Shown here piece by piece: positions 11,194 to 19,860 of a stretch of DNA of 64,000 bases (position 1 is the first letter of the stretch; each line of letters starts with the position of its first letter). Location: NCBI RefSeq assembly GCF_900110735.1, contig NZ_FOET01000001.1, positions 744,001-808,000 on the forward strand, read 5' to 3'. The notes under the pieces were generated by a model. It worked only from the letters and a program-made list of their open reading frames with translations. It was not told the origin of the DNA and did no database searches. Source of the stretch: Streptomyces radiopugnans (lineage in GTDB: Bacteria; Actinomycetota; Actinomycetes; Streptomycetales; Streptomycetaceae). Both the position numbers and the translations under genes were made by a program.

Positions 11194-12405
11194 TCAGCCG
11201 CGCAGCGGCAGGGCCGTACCCGCCGTGACCAGCAGGACGTGCTCGCACTCGGCGGCCACCGCCGCGTTCAGCCGGCCCAGCTCGTCGCGGAAGCGGCGGC
11301 CCGCGGCGGTGGCGGGCACCACCCCCGAGCCGACCTCGTTGCTGACCGCCACCACCGTGCGGGAGGCGGCGCGGAAGGCCGCGACCAGGGCGCCGGTCCG
11401 CTCGGCCAGCGCGCGGGGGGCCTCGCCGCTCCTCCAGCGGCCGTCGTCCCAGGCCCCGGCGCGGTCCATCGCGTCGGTCAGCCACAGGGCCAGGCAGTCG
11501 ACCAGCATCGGCGGGGCGTCCTCGGCGGTGAGCAGCGGCACCAGATCGCAGGTCTCGGCCGTGCGCCAGGAGGGCGGGCGGCGCTCCCGGTGGGCCGCCA
11601 CCCGCACCGCCCACTCCCGGTCGCCGTCCCGGGCGCCGCCGGTGGCGACGTACAGCACGTCCGGGAAGGCCGCCAGCCGGCGCTCGGCCTCGGCGGACTT
11701 GCCCGAGCGCGCACCGCCCAGGACCAGCGTGCGCCGGGGCAGGTCGGGGACCGCGCGGTAGTCGCCGACCACCACCGTGGCGCCGTCCGGCTCGGTACGG
11801 GCCCCCGCGGCGGCCAGCCGCCGGTGCAGCTCCGGGCCGGGCGGCACGTCGTGGTCGATGTGGACGGCCAGCACGTCCGTGGTCGGGCCCACGGCCCCGG
11901 CCGCCCGCAGCCGGGCCAGCGCGTCGGGACGGCCCAGGACGTCCATCAGCACCAGGGCGTACGGCGCGGGCGAGCCGCCGGGCGGCAGGCCCGCGGGACC
12001 GGCGCCCGGCGGCAGGTACAGCAGGCGCTCGCCGTCGGGCCCGCCGACCTCGTACCCGGTGCCCGGCGCGTCCAGCGCCACCGCCCGCACCCGGTGGCCG
12101 CTGATCAGCGTCAGCCTCCGCCCGTCGGGCACCCGCACCGGCGCGGGCAGCCCGGCCGGGACCTCCGGCGCCGGCCCCTCGTGGGGGTGGGACAGCAGCA
12201 CCTGCCGCACATCGTGCAGGGAACTGCCCGCGCGGGCGGCCGCCAGGGCAGCGCCGGGGGTCAGGTCGAGCAGCAGGACGCCGTCCACGAGCAGCGCGGT
12301 CGCCGCCCGCGCGTCCGCGCGGGAGGCGGTGGCGCAGGCCGCGCAGGGACAACCGGGCCGGGGGAGGCCGGCGGGGGCGCCGGTGCCGAGCAGAGTCAGT
12401 TCCAC
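11194..12405 (-). CDS. cobU: CobU (adenosylcobinamide kinase/guanylyltransferase) fused to a degenerate metallo-beta-lactamase-like domain
   Basis: The C-terminal half (about 223-403) is CobU, which phosphorylates adenosylcobinamide and then adds GMP. It has the P-loop GGARSGKS (230-237), HRERRP (272-277) holding the His that is guanylylated in the family, and DCLALWLT (303-310). The first 220 residues resemble the start of PhnP-type metallo-beta-lactamase proteins (LTLLGTGAPAGLPRPGCPC), but the HxHxDH metal motif is reduced to SHPHEGP (72-78), so this half is unlikely to be a working hydrolase. Free-standing CobU is about 180 residues. It is first of cobU-cobT-cobS here. The role of the N-terminal half is unknown. 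Confidence 0.9.
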   Translation of the reverse strand: MELTLLGTGAPAGLPRPGCPCAACATASRADARAATALLVDGVLLLDLTPGAALAAARAGSSLHDVRQVLLSHPHEGPAPEVPAGLPAPVRVPDGRRLTLISGHRVRAVALDAPGTGYEVGGPDGERLLYLPPGAGPAGLPPGGSPAPYALVLMDVLGRPDALARLRAAGAVGPTTDVLAVHIDHDVPPGPELHRRLAAAGARTEPDGATVVVGDYRAVPDLPRRTLVLGGARSGKSAEAERRLAAFPDVLYVATGGARDGDREWAVRVAAHRERRPPSWRTAETCDLVPLLTAEDAPPMLVDCLALWLTDAMDRAGAWDDGRWRSGEAPRALAERTGALVAAFRAASRTVVAVSNEVGSGVVPATAAGRRFRDELGRLNAAVAAECEHVLLVTAGTALPLRG

Positions 12406-12612
12406 GGCACGATCGTCTCGCGCCCGCCGGGCCGCCGCGCGAGGGGGGCGGGACCGGTCCGCGCGGCGGGGCCGGTCCGCGCGGATCGGCCGGGCAGGGC
12501 CTACTCTGCGGACAGCGGGACAGGATCACGGAACGTACGGCGGCACCCGGTGCGGTACGGCACGGGGACGAGCCGCCGGCAAGGGACGGACAAGGGACAA
12601 GGGGAGGCGCAC

Positions 12613-12825
12613 ATGGCGTGGACGTGGCGGTTCGAGAAGGCCGACGGCACGGAGACGGAACCGGCCGTGCGGCCGGAGGAGTTCTCCACCCAGGGGGACG
12701 CGGAGAGCTGGATCGGCGAGACCTGGAGGGAACTGCTGGAGGGCGGCGTCGAGCAGGTGACGCTGCTGGAGGACGGCACGGTGGTCTACGGGCCCATGAG
12801 CCTGAGCGCGGCCGAGGAGGCCTGA
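12613..12825 (+). CDS. Small conserved acidic protein, unknown function
   Basis: A 70-residue acidic protein starting MAWTWRFEKADGTETEP and ending MSLSAAEEA. ATG at 12613 follows an excellent GGGGAGG site at 12601-12607. No signal, membrane segment or recognised catalytic motif. It has good actinobacterial codon bias and stands alone, divergent from cobU and convergent with the HtrA-like gene. I recall similar short proteins in other Streptomyces but cannot assign a role. Confidence 0.8.
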   Translation: MAWTWRFEKADGTETEPAVRPEEFSTQGDAESWIGETWRELLEGGVEQVTLLEDGTVVYGPMSLSAAEEA

Positions 12826-12837
12826 GGGCCGAAGATC

Positions 12838-12878
12838 CGGCGGGGCCGTCCCCGGCCGCCCGGGGGCCGGCCCCGCCG
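12838..12878. terminator. Bidirectional terminator hairpin
   Basis: An 11-bp perfect GC stem (12838-12848 and 12868-12878) fills the short gap between two convergent genes and could serve both. Confidence 0.6.
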
Positions 12879-12883
12879 TCCCG

Positions 12884-13948
12884 TCAGCGCTCGCCCAGGG
12901 TGATCGCGACGGTCCGCTCCTCGCCGTCGCGCCGGTAGACGGCCTTGACCTCGTCACCCGGCTCGTGCGAGGCCAGCGCCCTCGCCAGCGCGGTGGTGTC
13001 CGGGGTCTCCTCGCCGCCGAGCTCGACGATCACGTCGCCCGCCCGGAGCCCGGCCTCGTCCGCCGCGCCGCTGTCCTCGGTCTCCACGATCGCGACCCCG
13101 GCGGGCCGGTAGTCGTCGCCCAGGACGGTGCGCACCGTCGCCTCGATCGCCGCCTCGTCGGAGTCGACCACCTCGCCGTGCTCGATCATCTGGTCGGCCA
13201 GGTGCCGGACGGTGTCGGAGGGGATGGCGAAGCCCAGGCCAGGCGCCGTGCCGCCGCCCCCGTCCGGGGAGCGGGCGGCCAGGGTGGGCACGCCGATGAC
13301 GCGGCCGGAGAGATCGACCAGCGCACCGCCGCTGTTGCCCGGGTTGATCGGGGCAGAGGTCTGGATCAGGTTGCCGATGGTGGTCTCGGCGCTGCCCTCG
13401 CTGATGGAGCGGCCGGTGGCGGAGACGATCCCCTCGGTGACGCTGGAGGACAGTCCCAGCGGATTGCCCATGGCCAGGACGATCTGGCCGACGTCCAGCT
13501 CACCGGAGTCCCCGAAGGTCGCCGGGCGCAGGTTGCGGGGCGGATCGGTGAGCTTCACCACCGCCAGGTCCTCCTCCGGGTAGCTGGCGACCAGCTCCGC
13601 GTCCAGCTCGTCCCGTCCGGTGGCCATGGTGATCCGGAACCGCTCGGCGTCCCCCACCACATGGGCGTTGGTGACGATGTGGCCCTCGCCGTCGTAGATC
13701 ACGCCCGAGCCCAGCCCCTGCCCGGTGGTGACCTGGACGACGGACGGCAGGACCTGGTCGACCACCTGCTGGAAGGAATCCTGCAGATCCTCGGCCGTGG
13801 CCGGCACGGGGACTGTGGCGCTGGGTGAGGGCGAGGCGTCGGCGCCGCCGGAGGAGTCCGAGCCGGTGCAGCCGGCGAGCAGCACGGCGGCCGCGCACAG
13901 GGCGGCGGCGCCCGTGCGGCGCCCGCCGCGCAGTGGGGAACGGGTCAT
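12884..13948 (-). CDS. HtrA/DegP-like S1C serine protease with PDZ domain, lipoprotein
   Basis: Extracytoplasmic quality-control protease, 354 residues. It has a lipoprotein signal with lipobox LLAGC (Cys27), so it should be anchored to the outer face of the membrane. The catalytic triad is visible: His96 (VTNAHVV), Asp127 (EEDLAVVKL) and Ser206 (NPGNSGGAL). One PDZ domain occupies about 255-345 (AGLRAGDVIVELGGEE). Most Streptomyces HtrA proteins are instead anchored by a transmembrane helix after a long cytosolic tail. It lies next to the DUF3043 and pspA genes, which fits an envelope-stress neighbourhood. ATG at 13948 follows GCGAAGGAAGC. Confidence 0.93.
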   Translation of the reverse strand: MTRSPLRGGRRTGAAALCAAAVLLAGCTGSDSSGGADASPSPSATVPVPATAEDLQDSFQQVVDQVLPSVVQVTTGQGLGSGVIYDGEGHIVTNAHVVGDAERFRITMATGRDELDAELVASYPEEDLAVVKLTDPPRNLRPATFGDSGELDVGQIVLAMGNPLGLSSSVTEGIVSATGRSISEGSAETTIGNLIQTSAPINPGNSGGALVDLSGRVIGVPTLAARSPDGGGGTAPGLGFAIPSDTVRHLADQMIEHGEVVDSDEAAIEATVRTVLGDDYRPAGVAIVETEDSGAADEAGLRAGDVIVELGGEETPDTTALARALASHEPGDEVKAVYRRDGEERTVAITLGER

Positions 13949-14104
13949 GGGTACGAGTGCTTCCTTCGCAGGTGTCCGCCGGTCCGCCGCGGTCCGGGCA
14001 CAGTCGGGCGGTGCTCGGCCGCAGGGCGTCCGCGTTCCCCTCGGAAGCCGCCGGAAACCGCGACGCGGCCGGCAGTCGCACGGATGTGCGCGGGGCCCGG
14101 AGGC

Positions 14105-14872
14105 TCAGCCGCGTACGGCGCACAGGTGCAGCAGTGCCGCCACCGCGCGGTACGGGTCGGTGCGTCCGGCCCGCTCCTCGGCGGCCAGCAGCCGCTGTCC
14201 GGCCTCGCCGCCGGGCAGGGCGGTGCCCTCACCGGTGAAGACCCGCACCCCGTACCACCGGTGCACCGGAGTGCTCATCCCGGCCAGGGTGGCGGTCAGC
14301 GCCTCGCGGCGCAGGGCGCGCTCGGCGGGGCCGGGCGGGACGAGGCGGTCCAGGGCTGCGGCCCAGTCGCCGGCCAGCCCCGGCCGCATGGCCGCCGCCT
14401 CGGTGTTGGGCACCAGCAGCGACAGCAGCCCGCCGGGGGCCAGCACCCGGCCCAGCCCGGCCAGCAGCGGGCCCGCCTCGTCGCCGGGGGCCAGGACCCC
14501 GTGGCAGAGCACCACGTCGAAGGAGCCGGGCAGGAAGTGCGCGCCGGTGCTGCGGCTGTCGCCGGAGACGACGCGCATCCGCTCCCGTATGCCCGCCGGC
14601 TCCCCCTCCAGGCTCCGGCGTACGGCGTCCGCCCGCCCGGGGCCGGACTCCAGCCCGGTCACCTCGTGCCCGGCGCGGGCCAGTGCCAGCGCCTGCCGCC
14701 CGTGGCCCAACGCCACGTCCAGGACGCGCAGCCGCCGCCCCACGGGGAAGCGCGAGGTGATCTGCTCCTCCAACTGCCGGGCGACCAGCTCCTGCCCCAC
14801 GGCGTCGTCGCCGCGCAGGCCGTCGTGGGATGCGTCCGCGTGGTGCTCGTCGTCTCGTACGGCTGTGTCCAT
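14105..14872 (-). CDS. SAM-dependent methyltransferase (class I)
   Basis: A 255-residue Rossmann-fold methyltransferase. Motif I is VLDVALGHGRQALALA and motif II begins EVTGLE; GSFDVVLCHGVL is at the motif IV position, and PGGLLSLLVPN follows. The overall pattern resembles SmtA/CmoM-like methyltransferases, some of which act on tRNA, but the substrate cannot be assigned. I start it at ATG 14872; longer in-frame sequence upstream overlaps the DUF3043 gene in another frame and does not look coding. The putative ribosome site GGCGGAGC is rather far, about 18 bases from the ATG. Confidence 0.88.
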   Translation of the reverse strand: MDTAVRDDEHHADASHDGLRGDDAVGQELVARQLEEQITSRFPVGRRLRVLDVALGHGRQALALARAGHEVTGLESGPGRADAVRRSLEGEPAGIRERMRVVSGDSRSTGAHFLPGSFDVVLCHGVLAPGDEAGPLLAGLGRVLAPGGLLSLLVPNTEAAAMRPGLAGDWAAALDRLVPPGPAERALRREALTATLAGMSTPVHRWYGVRVFTGEGTALPGGEAGQRLLAAEERAGRTDPYRAVAALLHLCAVRG

Positions 14873-14922
14873 CGATGGGTCCGTCGGTGCTCCGCCGGGA
14901 TTCCGGTTCCGCTCCGCGCCCG

Positions 14923-15525
14923 TCAGCGGCGCGGAGCCTCGCCGCGGGCGATCTGCGGCTTGGGCAGCCGCATGCGGCGCATCTGGAGGGTGCGCATCAG
15001 CGCGTACGCCACCGCGCCCCGCCGGTTCTCGTCGGGGAAGCGCTCGGCCAGGGCCTTCTTCAGCCGGAAGCCGGTGAGGACGGAGTCGACGACGATCATC
15101 ACGATGACGCCCATCCACAGCAGCAGGGAGGCGTTCTTCACCTGCATCGACGGCATCATGCTCAGGATCAGGATGACCACGGCCAGCGGCAGGAAGAACT
15201 CCGCGACGTGCCACTTGGCGTCGACGAAGTCGCGGGCGTAGCGCCGCACCGGGCCGCGGTCCCGGGCCGGCAGGTAGCGCTCGTCGCCGCCGGCCAGGGC
15301 CTCGCGCTGCCGCGCCAGCTCGGCGCGGCGGGCCTCGCGGGCGCGCCGGGCGGCCTCCTTGCGGTCGGCCGGGGGCTTGGCCACGGCACGGCGCAGCGCC
15401 TCGGCCTCGCTGCGCTTGGGCGTGGGGCGGCCCTTGGGGGCCTGCGGGTCACGGCGCTGCTTGGTCAGCTCCGCGCTCTCCCTGGGGGGCGCGGCCTGCT
15501 CATCACGAGAACGGCTTCGGAACAC
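14923..15525 (-). CDS. DUF3043 family membrane protein
   Basis: A 200-residue actinobacterial membrane protein of unknown function. It has a highly charged Arg/Lys/Glu-rich N-terminal half, then two hydrophobic helices (VAEFFLPLAVVILILSMMP and SLLLWMGVIVMIVVDSVL) and a basic C-terminus. The GTG at 15525 gives the family-like start MFRSRSRDE; its ribosome site is weak. It is divergent from pspA across about 240 bp, so the two may share regulation. Confidence 0.88.
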   Translation of the reverse strand: MFRSRSRDEQAAPPRESAELTKQRRDPQAPKGRPTPKRSEAEALRRAVAKPPADRKEAARRAREARRAELARQREALAGGDERYLPARDRGPVRRYARDFVDAKWHVAEFFLPLAVVILILSMMPSMQVKNASLLLWMGVIVMIVVDSVLTGFRLKKALAERFPDENRRGAVAYALMRTLQMRRMRLPKPQIARGEAPRR

Positions 15526-15762
15526 ACCGCCAAGAGTACGGGGCGACCAGGTGTGACCCCCACCCCCACGGGGAACGATCCGGCAACGGCGGGTCGCCGT
15601 ACCCCCTGCTACTTCCTGGGCGGGAGAAACACCGTTCGCCGATCGTCCTGGAGGAGGAGCACATCCGGGTCCGAACAGTGCGGTAATGGAAGCAGGGCCC
15701 GTAGGGTGGGACCTGTCGGTGTGCGAGGTTCAGTCCGTCTTCGAAGGGGGCGCGCGAAGCCC

Positions 15763-16569
15763 ATGAGCGGTGTCATGAAGCGTATGGGGATGATCTTCCG
15801 CGCGAAGGCCAACAAGGCCCTGGACCGGGCCGAGGATCCGCGCGAGACGCTCGACTACTCCTATCAGAAGCAGCTCGAACTGCTGCAGAAGGTGCGCCGC
15901 GGGGTCGCCGACGTCGCGACCTCCCGCAAGCGGCTGGAACTCCAGCTCAACCAGCTCCAGGGCCAGTCCGCCAAGCTCGAGGACCAGGGCCGCAAGGCGC
16001 TCGCCCTCGGCCGCGAGGACCTGGCGCGCGAGGCGCTCTCCCGCCGCGCCGCCCTCCAGCAGCAGGTGACCGATCTGGAACAGCAGCACCAGACGCTCCA
16101 GGGCGAGGAGGAGAAGCTCACCCTCGCCGCCCAGCGTCTCCAGGCCAAGGTCGACGCCTTCCGCACCAAGAAGGAGACCATCAAGGCCACCTACACCGCC
16201 GCCCAGGCCCAGACCCGCATCGGCGAGGCCTTCTCCGGCATCTCCGAGGAGATGGGCGACGTCGGCCTGGCCGTCCAGCGGGCCGAGGACAAGACCGCGC
16301 AGCTCCAGGCCCGGGCCGGGGCGATCGACGAACTGCTGGCCTCGGGAGCCCTCGACGACTCCAGCGGACTGGCCAAGGACGACATCGCGGCCGAGCTGGA
16401 CCGCATCTCCGGCGGCTCCGACGTGGAGCTGGAGCTCCAGCGGATGAAGGCCGAGCTGGCGGGCGGCACGGGCGCCGACCGGCAGGCCATCGAGGGCGGG
16501 CAGGAACAGGCCGCACAGCCCCAGCAGGCGCCGCAGTCGCAGGACGCCCCCCGCTTCGACAAGCAGTAG
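15763..16569 (+). CDS. pspA: Phage shock protein A homologue (PspA/IM30)
   Basis: Peripheral membrane ESCRT-III-like protein that supports membrane integrity under stress. Of its 268 residues, about 10-225 are almost continuous coiled coil (for example RRGVADVATSRKRLELQLNQ and LEQQHQTLQGEEEKL), with an amphipathic N-terminal helix (VMKRMGMIFRAKANKAL) and a Gln/Ala/Pro-rich tail. ATG at 15763 follows GAAGGGGGC. There is no pspF/pspB/pspC nearby; the partner is the pspAA gene 76 bp downstream, the usual actinobacterial arrangement. Confidence 0.95.
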   Translation: MSGVMKRMGMIFRAKANKALDRAEDPRETLDYSYQKQLELLQKVRRGVADVATSRKRLELQLNQLQGQSAKLEDQGRKALALGREDLAREALSRRAALQQQVTDLEQQHQTLQGEEEKLTLAAQRLQAKVDAFRTKKETIKATYTAAQAQTRIGEAFSGISEEMGDVGLAVQRAEDKTAQLQARAGAIDELLASGALDDSSGLAKDDIAAELDRISGGSDVELELQRMKAELAGGTGADRQAIEGGQEQAAQPQQAPQSQDAPRFDKQ

Positions 16570-16645
16570 CGGCAGCGGTACGCCGGGGGCATCACCCCCG
16601 GCGTACCGGGCACCCGGCCTCCGGGAAGCCCGGAAGGAGATCGTC

Positions 16646-16936
16646 GTGATCGTACGGATCATGGGGGAGGGGCAGGTCAGGCTGGACGACAGCCATCTGC
16701 CCGGCCTGAACGCACTGGACGACGAACTGCTCCACGAGATGGAGCACGGTGACGAGGCGGGCTTCCGCCGCACCCTCAACGCCCTGCTGGACGCCGTGCG
16801 TTCGCTGGGCACGCCGCTGCCGGACGACGCCCTGGAGCCCTCGGAGCTGATCCTGCCCGAGCCCGGCGCCACGCTGGAGGAGGTGCGCGCCCTGCTGGGC
16901 GAGGACGGCCTCTTCCCCGCCGACGCCCCCGCCTGA
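16646..16936 (+). CDS. pspAA: PspA-associated protein PspAA
   Basis: A 96-residue acidic protein beginning with VIVRIMGEGQVRLDDSHL, the typical PspAA-domain start. GTG at 16646 follows GGAAGGAGATCGTC. Proteins of this family occur next to pspA in many actinobacteria and are thought to act with PspA; no enzymatic residues are evident. Co-transcription with pspA (76-bp gap) is likely. Confidence 0.9.
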   Translation: MIVRIMGEGQVRLDDSHLPGLNALDDELLHEMEHGDEAGFRRTLNALLDAVRSLGTPLPDDALEPSELILPEPGATLEEVRALLGEDGLFPADAPA

Positions 16937-17012
16937 GGAGGCCGGGGAACCCTGCGGGGCCGCGCGGTCCCGCGGTGACGGTCCCGCGGTGGCGCCTCCG
17001 CGGCGGCGGCCG

Positions 17013-17909
17013 CTACGGGAACGCGGCGGAGGGCACGTACGGCGACGGCGGCCGCATCCCGCGCAGGCCCACCCAGCCGGCGGTGCCCGGCTCCAGTCCC
17101 GCGGCCAGCCCCACGTCCAGCGCCCACTGCTGCTCGGCGGTCAGGCCCTCGATCCGCACCCGGCGGCCCTCGCCCGCCACGCCCAGGGCGGCGGTCAGCA
17201 GCCGGGTGGCCAGCCGCCGCGAGGTCGCGCCCAGCAGCTCCACCCGGACCTCGGGGCCCTCGGTGAGATAGCAGTAGCCGCTGCCGGCGAAGTCGTCGGT
17301 GACCAGCAGCCTGGCGTGGCGCGGCAGCTCCTCGTGGTCCGGTCCGTGGGCGCCGCCGCGCAGCCGCCGGTCCACCGAGTCCATCAGGTCGCGGTCCCCG
17401 GGCCCGCCCTCGGCCACCGCGCCGTCGGGAGCGGGGAGCGAGGCGGTCGAGACCTTCCCCGTCAGACGGGTGGCAGGGTGCAGCTCGAAGCCCGCCCGGC
17501 GGCAGACGCGGGCCGCGACCGGATGGGGCGGTACGAGGGCGATCCCGCGCAGGCAGCCGCGGCCGTACTCCAGCGCGCGCTTCAGCAGGGCCCCGCCCAC
17601 GCCCCGGCCCCGCGCCTCGGGCAGCACGGCGAGCAGCGACAGCCCCCAGGTGCCCTCCCGCCGCGCGGACAGGACGACCCCGACGGGGCGCCCGGCGGCG
17701 TCCTCGGCCAGCCAGCAGCCGCCGGGATCGGTGCGGGCCAGATGGCGGGCGTGGTGGAGGCGGCGGACGGCGGGGGCGGGCAGCGGCGCGTCCCCGGGCG
17801 GCGGAGCGCAGGGGGACGGCGGTGCCAGGAGAGCGGCGTCCGCGACGAAGCGCACGGCCTGCGCGTCGTCGTCGCGGTCGCGTACCGGGCGCAGCAGCAT
17901 GCCGACCAT
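17013..17909 (-). CDS. GNAT-family N-acetyltransferase
   Basis: A 298-residue protein with a GNAT fold in its first half. The acetyl-CoA motif is LLAVLPEARGRGVGGALLKRAL, where the RGRGVGG loop binds pyrophosphate. A second, weaker GNAT-like half runs through LLGATSRRLATRLLTAALGVAGEG, suggesting a tandem or degenerate double GNAT. Substrate unknown. ATG at 17909 (MVGMLLRPV) or the in-frame ATG at 17900 could be the start. It is convergent with pspAA and downstream of nadA on the same strand. Confidence 0.87.
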   Translation of the reverse strand: MVGMLLRPVRDRDDDAQAVRFVADAALLAPPSPCAPPPGDAPLPAPAVRRLHHARHLARTDPGGCWLAEDAAGRPVGVVLSARREGTWGLSLLAVLPEARGRGVGGALLKRALEYGRGCLRGIALVPPHPVAARVCRRAGFELHPATRLTGKVSTASLPAPDGAVAEGGPGDRDLMDSVDRRLRGGAHGPDHEELPRHARLLVTDDFAGSGYCYLTEGPEVRVELLGATSRRLATRLLTAALGVAGEGRRVRIEGLTAEQQWALDVGLAAGLEPGTAGWVGLRGMRPPSPYVPSAAFP

Positions 17910-17990
17910 CCTGGCCGACCGCGCCGCGCCCGGTCACACACGCCGCCCGGATTCCCCGGGCATCACGGACCGGGGATCACGGCCCGGGCA

Positions 17991-19202
17991 TCACGGCAGG
18001 GCGAGCATCCGCTCCAGGGCCAGCTTGGCGAACTTCTCGGTCTCCGGGTCGACCTGGATGCGGTTGACGACCTTGCCGTCGGCCAGCGACTCCAGCGCCC
18101 ACACCAGATGGGGCAGGTCGATCCGGTTCATGGTCGAGCAGAAGCAGACCGTCCGGTCGAGGAAGACGACCTCCTTGCCCTCGGGGGCGAAGCGGTTCGC
18201 CAGCCGGCGCACCAGGTTGAGCTCGGTGCCGATGGCCCACTTGGAGCCGGCCGGGGCTGCTTCCAGGGTCTTGATGATGTACTCGGTGGAGCCCACGTGG
18301 TCGGCCGCCGCGACGACCTCGTGGCGGCACTCGGGGTGCACCAGCACGTTGATGCCGGGGACGCGCTCGCGCACGTCGTTCACCGAGTCCAGGGTGAAGC
18401 GCCCGTGCACCGAGCAGTGGCCGCGCCACAGGATCATCTTCGCCGCCCGCAGCTCCTCGGCGGTCAGGCCGCCGTTCGGCCTGTGCGGGTTGTAGACGAC
18501 GCAGTCCTCCAGGGACATCCCCATGTCCCGCACCGCGGTGTTGCGGCCCAGGTGCTGGTCGGGCAGGAACAGCACCTTCTCACCCTGCGAGAACGCCCAG
18601 TCCAGCGCCCGCCTGGCGTTGGAGGAGGTGCAGATGGTGCCGCCGTGCCGCCCGGTGAAGGCCTTGATGTCGGCCGAGGAGTTCATGTACGAGACCGGGA
18701 CGGTGGAGTCGGCGACGCCCGCCTCGGTCAGCACGTCCCAGCACTCGGCGACCTGCTCGGCGGTGGCCATGTCCGCCATCGAGCAGCCCGCGGCCAGGTC
18801 GGGCAGGACGACCTGCTGCCGGTCGGAGGTGAGGATGTCGGCGGACTCGGCCATGAAGTGCACGCCGCAGAAGACGATGTACTCCGCCTCCGGGCGGGCG
18901 GCCGCGTCCCGGGCGAGCTTGAAGGAGTCGCCGGTGACGTCGGCGAACCGGATGACCTCGTCGCGCTGGTAGTGGTGGCCGAGCACGAAGACCTTCTCGC
19001 CCAGCCGCTCCTTCGCCGCGCGGGCGCGCTCGACCAGGTCCGGGTCCGACGGGGAGGGCAGGTCGCCGGGGCACTCCACTCCGCGCTCGCTCCTCGGGTC
19101 GGAGTCGCGGCCGAGGAGGAGCAGGGCCAGCGGGGTCGGCTGGACGTCCAGGGCGTCCCCGGGGGTGGCCGGGACGGGGGCGGAAGGCGGGGCGGTGTTC
19201 AC
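17991..19202 (-). CDS. nadA: Quinolinate synthase A
   Basis: [4Fe-4S] enzyme that condenses iminoaspartate with dihydroxyacetone phosphate to quinolinate in de novo NAD synthesis. Three Cys regions fit cluster ligands: VFCGVHFMAES, HPECRHEV and the VCFCSTMNR motif near the C-terminus; GHHYQRDE and the HPNG-like YNPHRPNGG are also typical. I prefer GTG 19202 (403 residues) because it leaves about 9 bases after the AAAGG site; an in-frame GTG at 19211 is too close. nadB and nadC are not in the window. The upstream region has three matching inverted repeats, suggesting dedicated repression. Confidence 0.95.
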   Translation of the reverse strand: MNTAPPSAPVPATPGDALDVQPTPLALLLLGRDSDPRSERGVECPGDLPSPSDPDLVERARAAKERLGEKVFVLGHHYQRDEVIRFADVTGDSFKLARDAAARPEAEYIVFCGVHFMAESADILTSDRQQVVLPDLAAGCSMADMATAEQVAECWDVLTEAGVADSTVPVSYMNSSADIKAFTGRHGGTICTSSNARRALDWAFSQGEKVLFLPDQHLGRNTAVRDMGMSLEDCVVYNPHRPNGGLTAEELRAAKMILWRGHCSVHGRFTLDSVNDVRERVPGINVLVHPECRHEVVAAADHVGSTEYIIKTLEAAPAGSKWAIGTELNLVRRLANRFAPEGKEVVFLDRTVCFCSTMNRIDLPHLVWALESLADGKVVNRIQVDPETEKFAKLALERMLALP

Positions 19203-19237
19203 GGCACGCACCCTTTCATCGGCTCAGCGGGTCTTTT

Positions 19238-19307
19238 CGTCGGATTGACGTTATCTATCATAACCGCTTCACGTCATATTGACGATGCCGATCGCGTCAG
19301 TGTGACG
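19238..19307 (-). promoter_or_regulatory. nadA promoter with three CGTCR-N3-TGACG sites
   Basis: Three 13-bp elements share CGTC(A/G)-N3-TGACG: 19238-19250 (CGTCGGATTGACG), 19272-19284 (CGTCATATTGACG) and 19295-19307 (CGTCAGTGTGACG); the last two have perfect 5-bp arms. On the minus strand a -10-like TATGAT (19257-19262) lies between sites 1 and 2. Site 2 overlaps its -35 region and site 1 the expected transcription start. The layout fits repressor binding at the nadA promoter. The regulator is not identified. Confidence 0.6.
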
Positions 19308-19469
19308 CATCCCCGTCTCCGCGCGGCCGGCCGTGTGTGAGGAAGTGACCGCCGGGCACCGGGTGTGCGAGCATGAAAGACGCAAAGACGTGCCCGGCCT
19401 GGAATGAAACCGGGAAGCCGTCTGTTGAGCAGGCGGCAGAGCAGTCCGTACAACCCGGGAGAGAAGCAG

Positions 19470-19826
19470 ATGTCCGTATCGGACGAGACCGCTGTGACGA
19501 CTGACGGAATCATCCTGTCCGACGCCGCCGCGGCGAAGGTCAAGAGCCTGCTCGAACAGGAGGGCCGCGAGGACCTGGCCCTGCGCGTCGCCGTTCAGCC
19601 CGGCGGCTGCTCCGGCCTGCGGTACCAGCTCTTCTTCGACGAGCGGTCGCTGGACGGCGACGTCGTCAAGGAGTTCGACGGTGTCCGCGTCGTGACCGAC
19701 CGGATGAGCGCCCCCTACCTGGGCGGCGCCTCCATCGACTTCGTCGACACCATCGAGAAGCAGGGCTTCACCATCGACAACCCGAACGCCACGGGCTCCT
19801 GCGCCTGCGGCGACTCCTTCAGCTGA
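19470..19826 (+). CDS. erpA: A-type iron-sulfur carrier/insertion protein (HesB/IscA family)
   Basis: A 118-residue A-type carrier that delivers Fe-S clusters to apoproteins. The three ligand cysteines are present: Cys47 (GGCSG) and Cys111/Cys113 (GSCACGD). ATG at 19470 follows GGGAGAG; the longer frame from 19404 has a non-family N-terminus. It is divergent from nadA, itself an Fe-S enzyme, and near the respiratory genes, matching the position of erpA in M. tuberculosis. Confidence 0.93.
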   Translation: MSVSDETAVTTDGIILSDAAAAKVKSLLEQEGREDLALRVAVQPGGCSGLRYQLFFDERSLDGDVVKEFDGVRVVTDRMSAPYLGGASIDFVDTIEKQGFTIDNPNATGSCACGDSFS

Positions 19827-19860
19827 GCCGCCCGCCGGCAGCCGCCGGCGCACACGACAA

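Noticed and set aside
19404..19469. Upstream in-frame extension of erpA
   Set aside because: Not family-like; ATG 19470 has GGGAGAG directly upstream.
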